Shown: positions 45,636 through 55,153 of the stretch, piece by piece | Layout: the number at the start of each line of letters is the position of its first letter | Position numbering within the stretch: position 1 is the stretch's first letter | Program-made: the position numbers and the translations under genes | Assembly: GCA_020849615.1 (NCBI GenBank) | Contig: JADLFW010000007.1 | Coordinates: 1-64,000, forward strand | Direction: 5' to 3' | DNA: 64,000 nucleotides | Origin: Phycisphaerales bacterium | GTDB lineage: Bacteria; Planctomycetota; Phycisphaerae; Phycisphaerales; UBA1924 | The notes under the pieces: model-generated | The model's input: only the letters and a program-made list of their open reading frames with translations | What the model was told of the DNA's origin: nothing | Database searches by the model: none

Positions 45636-46613
45636 TTGACCGCCGACGGGCTGACGCCCCCCACGGTTCCCGACGACCATCCCCCCGGGGACGACCCGCC
45701 CACGCTGCCCACGCGCGATCCCGCCGGCCACAAGGGCACCTTCGGCACTGTCGTTATCTTCGGCGGCTGCGCAGCGCCGGGGCTGCGCATGATCGGCGCG
45801 CCGGCGCTCGCCGCGCTCGGCGCCCTCCGGGCCGGCGCCGGGCTCGTCCGCCTCGCCGTCCCCGGGCCCGTCCTCGATCCCGCCCTCACCATCGCCCCGT
45901 CCGCGACGGGGCTGCCGCTCGCCGTGGACGGCGCGGGCCACCTTCTCGCGCACGAGGCGGTCGCGCTTTTCGATGCCCAGGCCTCTCAGGCCGCCTGCCT
46001 CATCGTGGGGCCCGGCCTCGGCCCCGGCGCGGGCCCGCGGGCCCTGGCCCTGCGCGCGGTGCAGCAGGAAGAGTGCCCGGTCGTCATCGATGCTGATGCC
46101 CTCAACGCCCTGGCCGAGATCCCCGAACTGTTCCGCGACTTTCACGCCAGCGCGGTGCTCACGCCGCACCCGGGCGAGTTCCGCCGGCTCGCCCAGGTCC
46201 TGCGGATCACGCACGACCCGACCGATGAAGCGGCCCGCCCGCTCGCCGCGGCCGATCTGGCCCGGCGCCTGGGATGCATCGTCGTCCTCAAGGGAAAGGG
46301 CACGGTCGTCAGCGATGGCCACCGTCACTGGATCTGCCGGGCCGGGCACGCGTGCCTCGCCACCGGCGGCACCGGCGATGTGCTCTCCGGCGTCATCGCC
46401 GGGCTGATCGCCCAGTTCGTCCGCGCTGCACCGCCAAGGTCACCCGCAACCGGCGACAGGCTCGACCTGTTCGACGCCGCCCGGGCCGGCGTTCAGGCCC
46501 ACGCCCTCGCCTCGGAACGCTGGGCCGCCTCGCGCCGGTCCGATTCGGGCCTGCTCGCCGTCGAACTGGCCGGGGAACTGCCGCCTGTGATCGCGGGCCT
46601 GCGCCGCGGCTAG
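45636..46613 (+). CDS. nnrD: ADP-dependent NAD(P)H-hydrate dehydratase
   Basis: A 325-residue ribokinase-like fold protein (YjeF C-terminal domain) that dehydrates the S-form of damaged NADH/NADPH with ADP. Motifs: HKGTFGTVVIFGG, VIDADALNAL, VLTPHPGEFRRL, and CLATGGTGDVLSGVIAGLIAQ at the nucleotide site. The TTG start at 45636 is inferred from the frame; the first 30 residues are Pro/Asp-rich. It partners with the separate epimerase gene at 34337-35125. Confidence 0.9.
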   Translation: MTADGLTPPTVPDDHPPGDDPPTLPTRDPAGHKGTFGTVVIFGGCAAPGLRMIGAPALAALGALRAGAGLVRLAVPGPVLDPALTIAPSATGLPLAVDGAGHLLAHEAVALFDAQASQAACLIVGPGLGPGAGPRALALRAVQQEECPVVIDADALNALAEIPELFRDFHASAVLTPHPGEFRRLAQVLRITHDPTDEAARPLAAADLARRLGCIVVLKGKGTVVSDGHRHWICRAGHACLATGGTGDVLSGVIAGLIAQFVRAAPPRSPATGDRLDLFDAARAGVQAHALASERWAASRRSDSGLLAVELAGELPPVIAGLRRG

Positions 46614-46615
46614 GG

Positions 46616-47233
46616 CTACTCCTCATCCAGCCGGCGCGGGCTCACCGATGAGATCATGCGGATCGTCGGCGGCGCCAGGTCCGCCGCGATCGACGCGTCC
46701 TGCACATCGTCGGGGTGGATGGTCAGGTCGACCGTCGCGTGCTTCAGCCGCGGCCCGACGTCGTACTCGAGCGTGAACCGCGCCTCCTCGATCTTCACCA
46801 GCAGCGGCCGCTCCTCGCTGCGCACCAGCGTTTCGCCCTCGTAGTCCTTGCGCACGTACCACAGCTCGTACGGCCCGTTCTCCGCGGTCGTGGCGTCCCG
46901 CCGTTCGATGCGCACGATCTGCATCGCCGCCGTGTCCTCATCCCGGAAGGTCTCGAACTCGATGAAGTTCGATTCCACCGGGTTCTGGGCCGCGTCGAGC
47001 ACGTCGACGGGGTACGGGCCGAACTCGGCGCCGTTGCGGATCATCGCCATCAGCCGGGTCATGACGATGCGGGAGACGACGTGCGTCGAGGCCCCCTCCG
47101 TCGTGACCTTGTAGCTCTTGAACGAGGCGTCCAGCGCGCCCAGCGTCGCCGTCAGCAGCGTGGCGGTGATCGTCAGCGCCACCAGCATCTCGACGAGGCT
47201 GAACGCCCGGCTGCGCCGCGGGATTGTGCTCAC
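46616..47233 (-). CDS. prepilin-like protein, PilW/GspJ type
   Basis: A 205-residue protein with a type IV prepilin N-terminus: a short basic leader ending in RAFSLVEMLVAL, where the conserved Glu lies five residues into the mature helix. The helix runs to about residue 32. The rest is a globular beta region (DTAAMQIVRIERR, RFTLEYDVGPRLKHATVDLTI). It is the last gene of the pilus operon, and its start overlaps the PilX-like gene stop (ATGA). It is a likely minor pilin. Confidence 0.85.
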   Translation of the reverse strand: MSTIPRRSRAFSLVEMLVALTITATLLTATLGALDASFKSYKVTTEGASTHVVSRIVMTRLMAMIRNGAEFGPYPVDVLDAAQNPVESNFIEFETFRDEDTAAMQIVRIERRDATTAENGPYELWYVRKDYEGETLVRSEERPLLVKIEEARFTLEYDVGPRLKHATVDLTIHPDDVQDASIAADLAPPTIRMISSVSPRRLDEE

Positions 47234-50121
47234 GGATGGCCCTCCTTGTACGTGCCCAGCACCGCGTCCATCCGCAGCGGCAGCATGATGCCGCTGGGCA
47301 TGACCATGTTGGGGTCGAACCGCAGCTCGATCCGTCCGTACCCGTTGAACGGGACCGCGGTCGAGCCCATCGGCTGCGCCTGGTCGGGCCCGACATCCGC
47401 GAGCCCGTCGCCGTCGGTGTCCCAGCCCACGATCTTGACACCGCCCACCACGGGCAGCTTGGCGGGGTCGAGCGACTCGGAGTCGCCGTCATCGGGACCG
47501 AAGTAGCCGATCGTGGTGTTGAACCCGGCGGGGTTTCCGATCGGGTTGCCCTGCGAGTCCCGCAGCGGGCCCTCGCCCTTGGTCGGTTTGAAGGTCAGCA
47601 GCAGCGCCCCGTCGACGCTCGCGTTGCCGCGCACATCCATCACGCCCGCGATCACCGCGCCCTTGAGATGGATGTCCTGGTCGCCCGGGCTGTTGAAGGT
47701 GCCGATGTCCACCGAGTAGTTCGGCAGCATCATCGAGCTCTTGGCGATCTCGGCCTCGTCGGCGGACTGCGGGTTGTACTGCGGATCCTCCGGATGGTCC
47801 GGGTGCCTGGCGGTGAACCGCGTCTTGCCCGTGAACTGCAGCTTGTTCCGCGTCTGCTGGTAGTTGGAGGGCGTGTCGCTGATGATCGAGCCCACGAAGA
47901 GGCAGTCGTGGAAGCGGATGTTGTTCGACAGCGGCTTGGTGTCCGTCACCCGCTTGCCGCCGATCACCAGCGGGTCGGGCAGCAGGCTGAAGCCCTGCGT
48001 CGACGCCGCCTGCGATGCCGGCAGGTCGCCCTTGTCCATCGGCGTCGCCAGGGCCATCAGGATCATCTGGTTCGGCGGCACGGCCGTCGAGGGCAGCATC
48101 GTCGGGTAACTGGTCTCGGTCCCCGTGTCGCCGTAGATCGTGCGGGTCGCCACCGGGATCGGCCGGCCCGACGCCGTGTCCATCTTCATCTTGCCGTACT
48201 CCGACCACAGCACGTGCGTGTTGCCCGCCGTGGTCCTGACGTACGTCACCCCGATGAACGTGCAGTTGCGGAAGAGCGCGTTGGTCCCCAGCGGGATCTG
48301 CACGTCCCGGAACGTCATGTTCTCGTACACGGGCCGGTAGTACCAGTCCGAGTAGTTCGGCGAGTTGAAGGGCATCTTCTCGAAATACGCCGTCGTCCAG
48401 TTGTCGGGCCGGCCGTCCAGATCGGCATCCGGGTCCACCCGCAGGAACCGCGGCTGCGTCGTGCCCGCCGGCTTGGTCTCCACGTACGTCGCCAGCGCCG
48501 TCGTCGAGACGCCCAGCGCCGCCGCCACCTGGCTCGCGAACGGATCGCCGTCCGAGGCCGACTTGAGCGCGCTGTCCGTGCCGGTGAAGCTCGACGCCGT
48601 CACCTCCGGCAGCAGGCTGTCCGAGACCGCGTACGAGACCGGCGCCTTGCCCTCCGAGGCCCGCACCGGGCCCTTGATGCGGTCGGCGACCGACCCCTGC
48701 GCCGCCTCCCACGCCGCCTTGGTCGTCTTGAACGACAGGCTCCCCTTCACCTTGCCGTACTGGTCCTTCTTGTCGATGAACCCGTCGCGGTACCCCAGCA
48801 CCTGGTCACGGTTCAGCCCGCGGTCCGCGTCGTAGTCCAGCATCGGCTCCGAGGCATCCCAGACGCCGTTGCCGTTCTGGTCCACGAAGCCGTACACACC
48901 GTTGCGGTTGCGGTCCGGGTTCGACCCGTCCAGCAGCTGGGCCAGGTGGTCATCCACCGCCGATGTCCCCTTGATGAACTCCGGTGTCAGGCCCTCGGCC
49001 GGCGTGCCCGCCGTCAGCGCCGCCGACAGCACCACCCGCCCATCGCTGTTCTTGTCGTAGTGCCGGATGAACACATCGAACTCGTCGACGTAGCCATCAC
49101 CCGTCACATCCTGGAACGCGCCGTCGGGCGTCCCGTCCCCGTCGTAATCCTGGTCGACCGGGATGCCGGAGCCCTCCGTCGGATGGCCCACCCGCAGGCG
49201 GTTGTCCCCGTCCGCGTCCCGCGCCTTGATGCCCGCGAACAGGTCCGTCAGCTTCTTGTCCAGATCCGCGTCCATCCCGAAGAAGTCGGACTTCAGCAGC
49301 AGCGGGTCGCCGTCGTTCTCCGCCACGTCGGTGTAGCGCACACCCAGGTCGCCCGTCACCAGCACGTTCTTGCCGATCATGATGCGCGACGGGCTGATGA
49401 TGGCCTGGTTCACCCGCTTGGCGATGCGGAAGTCCTCCATCACCGTCCTTGTGATCGGCTCGCCGTCGGCCGAGAACCCGTAGTCGTACCCCGTTACGAT
49501 CGCCCGCACGTCCGTCCCGTTCGCCAGCGGCGCGTACGTGATCGAGAACGCCAGCGGGTACCCGCCCTCGCTCGTCTGCTCCAGCGCCACCCCCGGCGTG
49601 TACAGCCACCCGTCGGACATGTACTCGTCCTCGCTCACCGACTCCATCGCGTCGCCGATCGTCGGCGCGGCCGGGCCGCACCCCGACACCGTGTTCTGGT
49701 CCGCCGCGTGCGCGTTCGCCAGCGCCTGCGCCAGCCCGATGCTGCTCGAGCCGCCCGGCTCCGGGTACCCCGACGCCGGCGGGAGAATCGTGTACGTGCC
49801 CAGCACCGACATATCGCCCGTCCACAGCCCCCAGCCGAACTGCGAATCCACCTGGCTGTTGGAGACCACGAACCGCGACGCCGCCTCCTTCAGCCGGGCC
49901 CGCGCCACCCCCAGCCCTGTCTCCGCCGCTCCCAGCGCCCGCATCACGTGCAGGTGCGTCGCCGCGGTGCGCAGGTTGCCCTTGCTCGCGATCGCCATCG
50001 CCGTCGCCAGCGACCCGAACAGGATCAGGAACATCATCGACAGGACCGAGGCCACGCCGCGTTCCCGCGCCGTCAGCCCCCGGGCCCCGAGCTTCCGCAC
50101 CTTCGTCCGCTTGTCCGCCAT
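47230..50121 (-). CDS. large PilX-like minor pilin with calcium-binding motifs
   Basis: A 963-residue protein. The ATG at 50121 is preceded by GGGGAG; the open frame upstream lies in another gene. The N-terminus (RERGVASVLSMMFLILFGS, then a long helix ending AAETGLGVARARLKEAA) matches the PilX/GspK N-terminal type without a clear prepilin peptidase site. The body is unusually long for PilX (about 200 residues). It carries Asp/Asn/Gly-rich loops like thrombospondin type 3 or EF-hand motifs: ARDADGDNRL (about 302), DQDYDGDGTPDG and DKNSDGRVV (about 318-362), DRNRNGVYGFVDQNGNGVWD (about 398-420), DPDADLDGRPD (about 565) and WDTDGDGLAD (about 900). It may be an adhesin at the pilus tip. Confidence 0.78.
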   Translation of the reverse strand: MADKRTKVRKLGARGLTARERGVASVLSMMFLILFGSLATAMAIASKGNLRTAATHLHVMRALGAAETGLGVARARLKEAASRFVVSNSQVDSQFGWGLWTGDMSVLGTYTILPPASGYPEPGGSSSIGLAQALANAHAADQNTVSGCGPAAPTIGDAMESVSEDEYMSDGWLYTPGVALEQTSEGGYPLAFSITYAPLANGTDVRAIVTGYDYGFSADGEPITRTVMEDFRIAKRVNQAIISPSRIMIGKNVLVTGDLGVRYTDVAENDGDPLLLKSDFFGMDADLDKKLTDLFAGIKARDADGDNRLRVGHPTEGSGIPVDQDYDGDGTPDGAFQDVTGDGYVDEFDVFIRHYDKNSDGRVVLSAALTAGTPAEGLTPEFIKGTSAVDDHLAQLLDGSNPDRNRNGVYGFVDQNGNGVWDASEPMLDYDADRGLNRDQVLGYRDGFIDKKDQYGKVKGSLSFKTTKAAWEAAQGSVADRIKGPVRASEGKAPVSYAVSDSLLPEVTASSFTGTDSALKSASDGDPFASQVAAALGVSTTALATYVETKPAGTTQPRFLRVDPDADLDGRPDNWTTAYFEKMPFNSPNYSDWYYRPVYENMTFRDVQIPLGTNALFRNCTFIGVTYVRTTAGNTHVLWSEYGKMKMDTASGRPIPVATRTIYGDTGTETSYPTMLPSTAVPPNQMILMALATPMDKGDLPASQAASTQGFSLLPDPLVIGGKRVTDTKPLSNNIRFHDCLFVGSIISDTPSNYQQTRNKLQFTGKTRFTARHPDHPEDPQYNPQSADEAEIAKSSMMLPNYSVDIGTFNSPGDQDIHLKGAVIAGVMDVRGNASVDGALLLTFKPTKGEGPLRDSQGNPIGNPAGFNTTIGYFGPDDGDSESLDPAKLPVVGGVKIVGWDTDGDGLADVGPDQAQPMGSTAVPFNGYGRIELRFDPNMVMPSGIMLPLRMDAVLGTYKEGHP

Positions 50122-50194
50122 GGTTTGGCTCCCCGCCGCATCCCCCGTCCGCCCGTCCCGCCGCCCGCGCCGCTCCCTCTCCGCCCCGCCTCCG

Positions 50195-50887
50195 TCACGG
50201 AGGCGCGATCCAGAACACACGGGCGACTTCGCGCGGGCTGGTGTCGTACGGGCCCTGGTACTCGACCATCACCGTCACCCGCAGCGGATACTGGTCGACC
50301 GACCGCCCCGGGAACGCCCCCGCCGCGGCCTCGAAGAAGCCCGGGGCCCGGGCCGTCGCGAAGTTGAAGGGGTCAACCTTCTCAACGGTCACGGTCTGCG
50401 ACCAGCCCTGCAGCGGCACGGGGTCGCCGCGCTCGTCGAGCACCGGCACGCCGTCGGCGTCGAGCTCCGGGATGACGTTACCGAACGCGTCGATCGGGCC
50501 CGGCAGGTCGCCGTCGACGCCGAATCGCATGTCCTCGTAGTCGTCGATATCGTCGAAGTCATCGATGGCGATCTCGCCCGCCTCCAGGCCCCACCCTTGC
50601 AGCGTGGTGCCCGTCCCCTGGGCCTCGAGGTAGAGGCCCGTCACCGGGTCGTGGCGGGGAAGGCGGCGCATCCGCTCGCGGATCTCGTTGGCCAGCAGGG
50701 TGGCGGTCGCGGTGTGCGATGACCAGCTGTTGTTCTGCACGAAGGTTTTCTGGGCCTCGACGAACGCCAGCACGCCCACGCCGATGATCACCAGCGCCAT
50801 CGACGTCTCGAGGAGCGTGAAGCCCCGGCGGCCCCGCCGTTCCCCGAGCCCCGCGGCACTCCCGCCCTTGCCATGAGCCGATCGCAT
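50195..50887 (-). CDS. prepilin-like protein, PilV/GspI type
   Basis: A 230-residue prepilin with a basic leader ending in RRGFTLLETSMALVIIGVG: Gly before the cleavage site, then Phe and Glu5. The long N-terminal helix is followed by an acidic loop (DDFDDIDDYEDM) and a beta region. GGAGGAAGG precedes the ATG. It belongs to the pilus operon between pilC and the PilX-like gene. Confidence 0.87.
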   Translation of the reverse strand: MRSAHGKGGSAAGLGERRGRRGFTLLETSMALVIIGVGVLAFVEAQKTFVQNNSWSSHTATATLLANEIRERMRRLPRHDPVTGLYLEAQGTGTTLQGWGLEAGEIAIDDFDDIDDYEDMRFGVDGDLPGPIDAFGNVIPELDADGVPVLDERGDPVPLQGWSQTVTVEKVDPFNFATARAPGFFEAAAGAFPGRSVDQYPLRVTVMVEYQGPYDTSPREVARVFWIAPP

Positions 50888-50992
50888 AACCCTTCCTCCG
50901 CCCGGCGTGCGGTGGATGCTCGCTTCCGAGAACCCGTCGCCCCGCCGCGCAACGCCCCGGCCCGCGACGGGCGAGGGGCCTCGGAGATTCGG

Positions 50993-52219
50993 CTACTTGA
51001 CGATCTGGCTCATCTTGAAGATCGGCAGAATGATCGCCATGGCGATGAAGCCGACGACTGTACCCATCAGGAGGATCATGACGGGCTCGATCATGCTGGT
51101 AACCGCCTTGATGTGGTCCTTGAGCTGCTTGGCGTAATAAACGCTGATCTCATCCAGCACTTCGCCCAGCTTGCCCGATTCCTCACCCGCCGCGATCATC
51201 TGCACCACCGCCGTCGGCAGCAGGCCGTCCTTCTGAAGAGGCGCCGTCACCTTCTTGCCCTGCTTCACGCTGGCGTAGACCCGCTTCCACATGCCCCGGT
51301 AGATCTGGTTACCGGACACGTCGCCCGTGATCGCCAGGGTGTCGAGCATCGGCACGCCGGCGTTGATCAGCTGGCCCATGGTCTGGAGGCTGCGGCTGAT
51401 GTAGAGCGAGCGGAACATGTTCTTGAGCACCGGGAACGTCAGCTTGAACTTGTCCAGCCAGAACGAGCCGACGTCGGTCTTGGTGAACGCGACGAACAGG
51501 CCCAGCGTCGCCACCAGGCCGCCGATGATGTACGGCCAGTAGGCCACCATCCCGCGGCTGAGGTCCATGAGGAAGGTCGTCGCCCAGGGCAGCACGTCCT
51601 CCTTGCCCTTGAACACCGACTCGAACCGCGGCAGCACGAAGGTGAGCAGGAAGACGGTCACGCACAGGGCCAGCGACCCGATGATGCCCGGGTAGATCGC
51701 CGCGCCGATCACCATCTTGCGGGTCTCGATCTGCTGGGCGATGTAGCCCACGATCCGGTCCAGCATCTTGGCGAACGAGCCCGACATCTCCGACGCCCGC
51801 ACCATGTTCACGTAGAGCGGCCCGAACAGCTTGGGGTGGCGCGCGATGGCCTCCGAGAACTGCTTTCCCGCCTCCACGTCGTTCTTGAGCTGGTTGATGA
51901 CCCGCTTGAACCCCGGGTGCGAGGTCTGCTCGGCGATGCCGTCGAGCGCCGCGCGCAGGTTGATGCCCGCGCGGATCATCACCGCGAGCTGGGTCGAGAA
52001 ATCCAGGACGTGCTTCTGGCCCGGCTTGCCCGAGTTCATCTCGCCCAGCCGCCGCAGCAGCCCGGCCGTGTCCACGCCGCCCGCGATCAGCGAGAGCGCC
52101 ATGACGTGCATGCCCTGGTTGCGCAGCACCGCCGCGGCCGTCGTGGCGTTCTCCGACTGGAGCACGCCCGTCTGCACCTGTCCCTGCGCGGTCCGGACCT
52201 GGTAACGGTAGTTGGGCAT
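50993..52219 (-). CDS. pilC: type IV pilus / type II secretion inner-membrane platform protein PilC (GspF family)
   Basis: A 408-residue GspF-family protein with two cytoplasmic four-helix domains and three membrane helices. Landmarks: LDFSTQLAVMIRAGINL near residue 80, FSEAIARHPKLFGPLYVNMV, LQTMGQLINAGVPMLDTL and AAGEESGKLGEVLDEIS. It anchors the ATPase to the pilus base. It lies 18 nt downstream of the PilT gene. Confidence 0.92.
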   Translation of the reverse strand: MPNYRYQVRTAQGQVQTGVLQSENATTAAAVLRNQGMHVMALSLIAGGVDTAGLLRRLGEMNSGKPGQKHVLDFSTQLAVMIRAGINLRAALDGIAEQTSHPGFKRVINQLKNDVEAGKQFSEAIARHPKLFGPLYVNMVRASEMSGSFAKMLDRIVGYIAQQIETRKMVIGAAIYPGIIGSLALCVTVFLLTFVLPRFESVFKGKEDVLPWATTFLMDLSRGMVAYWPYIIGGLVATLGLFVAFTKTDVGSFWLDKFKLTFPVLKNMFRSLYISRSLQTMGQLINAGVPMLDTLAITGDVSGNQIYRGMWKRVYASVKQGKKVTAPLQKDGLLPTAVVQMIAAGEESGKLGEVLDEISVYYAKQLKDHIKAVTSMIEPVMILLMGTVVGFIAMAIILPIFKMSQIVK

Positions 52220-52237
52220 TCGATGTTCACCCCGGGG

Positions 52238-53293
52238 TTAGGCGGCCAGCTGACGCTCGAGCTTGTCGGGGAAGGCCGCCTGCGCGATCGCGTCCTCGCG
52301 GCTGATCAGCCCGTTGAAGTACAGCTCCGCGATCGACGTGTCCAGCGAGCACATGCCGATCGCCCGGTTCGTCTCGATCACGTTGGGGATCTCGAACGTC
52401 CTGGCCTCGCGGATCAGGTTCCGCACCGCCGGCGTGCACAGCAGCGTTTCCACCGCCGGCACCATGCCCGCCCGGTCGATCCGGCTGAACAGCGTCTGGC
52501 TCACCACCGCCTGCAGCGTGTTGGAGAGCATCGAGCGGATCTGGTTCTGCTGCCCCGCCGGGTACATGTCGATGATTCGTTCGACCGTCTGCGAGGCGTT
52601 CACGGTGTGCAGGGTCGAGAGCACCAGGTGCCCCGTCTCCGCCGCAGAGATCGCCAGGGCGGTCGTCTCCAGGTCCCGCATTTCGCCCACCAGGATGATG
52701 TCGGGGTCCTGACGCAGCGCGTGCTTGAGGCCCGACGCGAACGTCGGCATGTCGGCGCCGAGCTCCCGCTGCTCGATCACGCACTGGTCGCTCACAAACG
52801 TGTACTCAACCGGGTCCTCCAGCGTGATGATGTGCTTCTTGTACCGCTCGTTCATCGCCTGGATCATCGCCGCCAGCGAGGTCGACTTGCCCGAGCCCGT
52901 GTCCCCCGTCACCAGCACCAGCCCGCGCGGCAGGTACGTCAGCCGCGCGATCACCTCCGGCAGGTTCAGCGCCGCCAGCGGCGGAACCTTCGTCTTGATC
53001 ATTCGCATGGCGCACGCCACCGTGCCGCGCTGCATGTGCGCGTTCACGCGGTACCGGGCCATGCCCTTCACCTCGTACGAAAAGTCCGAGTCCTTCTGCC
53101 GGTCAAACGTCACCAGCGCCTCCGGCGGCGCCATCTGCTCCACGAACTTCCGCGCCGTCTCGGCGTTGATCACCGGGAAATCCATCGGCGTCATCACCTG
53201 GTGCACCCGCATCACCGGCGGCTGCCCCGCGATCAGGTGCACGTCCGAGGCGTCCGACTTGTACGCGGCGGTCAGGATTTCGTTCAGGTCCAC
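52238..53293 (-). CDS. pilT: twitching motility / pilus retraction ATPase PilT
   Basis: A 351-residue hexameric ATPase that powers pilus retraction. The GTG at 53293 has AGGGGAGCG upstream. The N-terminal SDASDVHLIAGQPPVMR, Walker A GDTGSGKSTSLAAM, Walker B DIILVGEMRDLET, and the His-box/AIRNLIRE-like TPAVRNLIREARTFEIPNVIE are all present. It is the first gene of the run pilT-pilC-pilV-like-pilX-like-pilW-like. The extension ATPase PilB and the major pilin are not in the window. Confidence 0.94.
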   Translation of the reverse strand: MDLNEILTAAYKSDASDVHLIAGQPPVMRVHQVMTPMDFPVINAETARKFVEQMAPPEALVTFDRQKDSDFSYEVKGMARYRVNAHMQRGTVACAMRMIKTKVPPLAALNLPEVIARLTYLPRGLVLVTGDTGSGKSTSLAAMIQAMNERYKKHIITLEDPVEYTFVSDQCVIEQRELGADMPTFASGLKHALRQDPDIILVGEMRDLETTALAISAAETGHLVLSTLHTVNASQTVERIIDMYPAGQQNQIRSMLSNTLQAVVSQTLFSRIDRAGMVPAVETLLCTPAVRNLIREARTFEIPNVIETNRAIGMCSLDTSIAELYFNGLISREDAIAQAAFPDKLERQLAA

Positions 53294-53500
53294 GCGTGGT
53301 CGCTCCCCTGACGCCCGGCACGGGCGGTCATCCACGCTCAGATCGGACCGCCGCGGCCATCGCTTCACGGGGCCCCCCGACTCCCCCACCCGCACAGCCC
53401 CGCCCGCCGGGCCAGACCGCCGGGCCCGCGCATCCCGCCCACCCGCGCCAACCCCCCCATCCCCGATACCCCTCACGCATCCGCGCCCCACCCCGCCCCG

Positions 53501-53506
53501 TATGCT
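53501..53506 (+). promoter_or_regulatory. -10-like TATGCT before the HExxH-PDZ gene
   Basis: TATGCT ends 6 nt before the GTG at 53513. No ribosome site is visible, so a leaderless start is likely. Confidence 0.5.
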
Positions 53507-53512
53507 CACCCC

Positions 53513-55114
53513 GTGACGCCCCCCCGCCCCCGACGCCCCCCACGCCCCGCCATCCTCGCCACATTCCCAACCCTCCTCACGGCCCTCACCCTCGCCATCT
53601 CGTGCCCCTGCCGGGCCCGCGCACAACCCGCAGCGCCACCGGCTGCCCCCGAACAACAGCCCCCCGAAAAGGCCCCGGAGGACCCCTCCGCCCTCTCCCG
53701 CCGCGCTGTCGAGGCCTTCGAACGCCACGACTACCCAACCGCCGAATCCTGCCTCCGCCGCCAGCTCGAACTTCAGCCCGGCAACTACATCGCCCTCTAC
53801 AACCTCGCCTGCGTCCGGGCCGCCATCGGCGATGCCACCGGAGCCGCCGACCTCCTCCTCGAGTCCATCGAACAAGGCTTCGATGACATCCGCCAGCTCC
53901 GCCGCGACCCCTCCCTCGACGCCGTCCGGGCCGACCCCCGCATCGCCAAGGTCATGGCGCACTGGGCCGAAGTCCTCGATGCCCGCCTCGAAGGCAACCT
54001 CGACGGCCTCACCCGCCTCTTCCCCGACAGCTACGAACGCCGCAAGGACCCCGCCCTCCGCCTCGCCTACCTCTCCGCGTTCGACGCCCGCACCTTCGAG
54101 CAGGCCCGCAACGAGGTCGAGACGGTCGGCGCCTGGGGTCTTGATCACGTCTTCATCGACCTCCGCGATCCCCCCAACTCCGACCCCGCCAACCCCGGCC
54201 CGCAGATCCCCGATCCCTGGGTCATCGTCATCCTCCCCAAGCAGGAGCACTTCCTCCGCTGGGCGCTCGCCACCTACGGGCCAGACGCCATCAACTCCTT
54301 CCGGGCTATCGGCGGCTCCTACGACCATGACGAAAAACGCCTCGTCACCCAAGACATCGGCGCCACCCTCCGCCACGAGTTCTTCCACGTCCTGCACTGG
54401 CGCAGCATGAATCACGCGGGCCAGGTCCACGCCATCTGGATCCAGGAGGGCCTCTGCTCGCTGGTGGAGGACTACGACAAGGACGACAAGGGCCGCATCG
54501 AACCCACGCCATCCTGGCGCACCAACATCGCCAAACGCCTCGAGAAGGCGGGCCGGCTCACCCCGATCGAAAAGCTCGGCGCCATGACCCAGGCCCAGTT
54601 CGTCTCGTCGCGCCCCCTCGCCAACTACGCCCAGGCCCGCGCGTTCTTCCTCTACCTCTGGCAGCGCGGCAAGCTCGATGCCTGGTACGCCCGCTACCTC
54701 GCCACCTACCGCGAAGACGCCACCGGCATCCGGGCCGCCGAGATTGTCATGGACATGCCCGTCGCCGACCTCAACAAAGACTACCGGGCCTGGCTGCGCA
54801 ACCTCCCCGCCGTGCCCGAGGAGATCGCCCCCGGCAAGGCCAGCCTCGGCGTCGAGGTCGAGCCCGGCGATGGCGATGGCCCGGTCGTCGCCTCCATCGT
54901 GAAGCGCCGCGGCTCCGGCCCGTCGCTCATCCTGGGCGACACGATCTCGGCGATCAACGGCCGACCCACCCGCGACATCGCCGAACTGGTCCGCGTCCTT
55001 TCCGACTTCCAGGTCGGCCAGACCGTCACCATCAACTACCGCCGCGGCAGCCGCCACGGGACGTTGGAACTCGTCCTGGTACCCGCGAGCAGCGGATTGC
55101 CACAACCCCGTTGA
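53513..55114 (+). CDS. secreted HExxH metallopeptidase-like protein with TPR-like and PDZ domains
   Basis: A 533-residue exported protein (basic N-terminus and hydrophobic segment ending at RARAQP). Domains: TPR-like helices (about 58-140); a gluzincin-like catalytic region with HEFFH at residues 288-292 and the downstream WIQEGLCSLVEDY (Glu about 311) as third ligand; and a C-terminal PDZ domain (about 440-533, DTISAINGRPTRDIAELV). It resembles the DUF1570 group. The substrate is unknown. The stretch from 53294 to 53512 between it and pilT is C-rich spacer. Confidence 0.8.
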   Translation: MTPPRPRRPPRPAILATFPTLLTALTLAISCPCRARAQPAAPPAAPEQQPPEKAPEDPSALSRRAVEAFERHDYPTAESCLRRQLELQPGNYIALYNLACVRAAIGDATGAADLLLESIEQGFDDIRQLRRDPSLDAVRADPRIAKVMAHWAEVLDARLEGNLDGLTRLFPDSYERRKDPALRLAYLSAFDARTFEQARNEVETVGAWGLDHVFIDLRDPPNSDPANPGPQIPDPWVIVILPKQEHFLRWALATYGPDAINSFRAIGGSYDHDEKRLVTQDIGATLRHEFFHVLHWRSMNHAGQVHAIWIQEGLCSLVEDYDKDDKGRIEPTPSWRTNIAKRLEKAGRLTPIEKLGAMTQAQFVSSRPLANYAQARAFFLYLWQRGKLDAWYARYLATYREDATGIRAAEIVMDMPVADLNKDYRAWLRNLPAVPEEIAPGKASLGVEVEPGDGDGPVVASIVKRRGSGPSLILGDTISAINGRPTRDIAELVRVLSDFQVGQTVTINYRRGSRHGTLELVLVPASSGLPQPR

Positions 55115-55153
55115 TCGTTACCGTTCTTCTGAACCCCAGAACCAGTTCCGGCG

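Noticed and set aside
47224..53311. Plus-strand open frames of 1047 and 812 residues over the pilus operon
   Set aside because: Both are antisense shadows with His/Arg/Val-rich composition. The minus-strand genes have prepilin, GspF and PilT motifs.
53294..53512. Possible small gene or RNA in the C-rich spacer between pilT and the HExxH-PDZ gene
   Set aside because: The stretch is low in complexity, with no stable coding frame, ribosome site or hairpin-plus-T-run.
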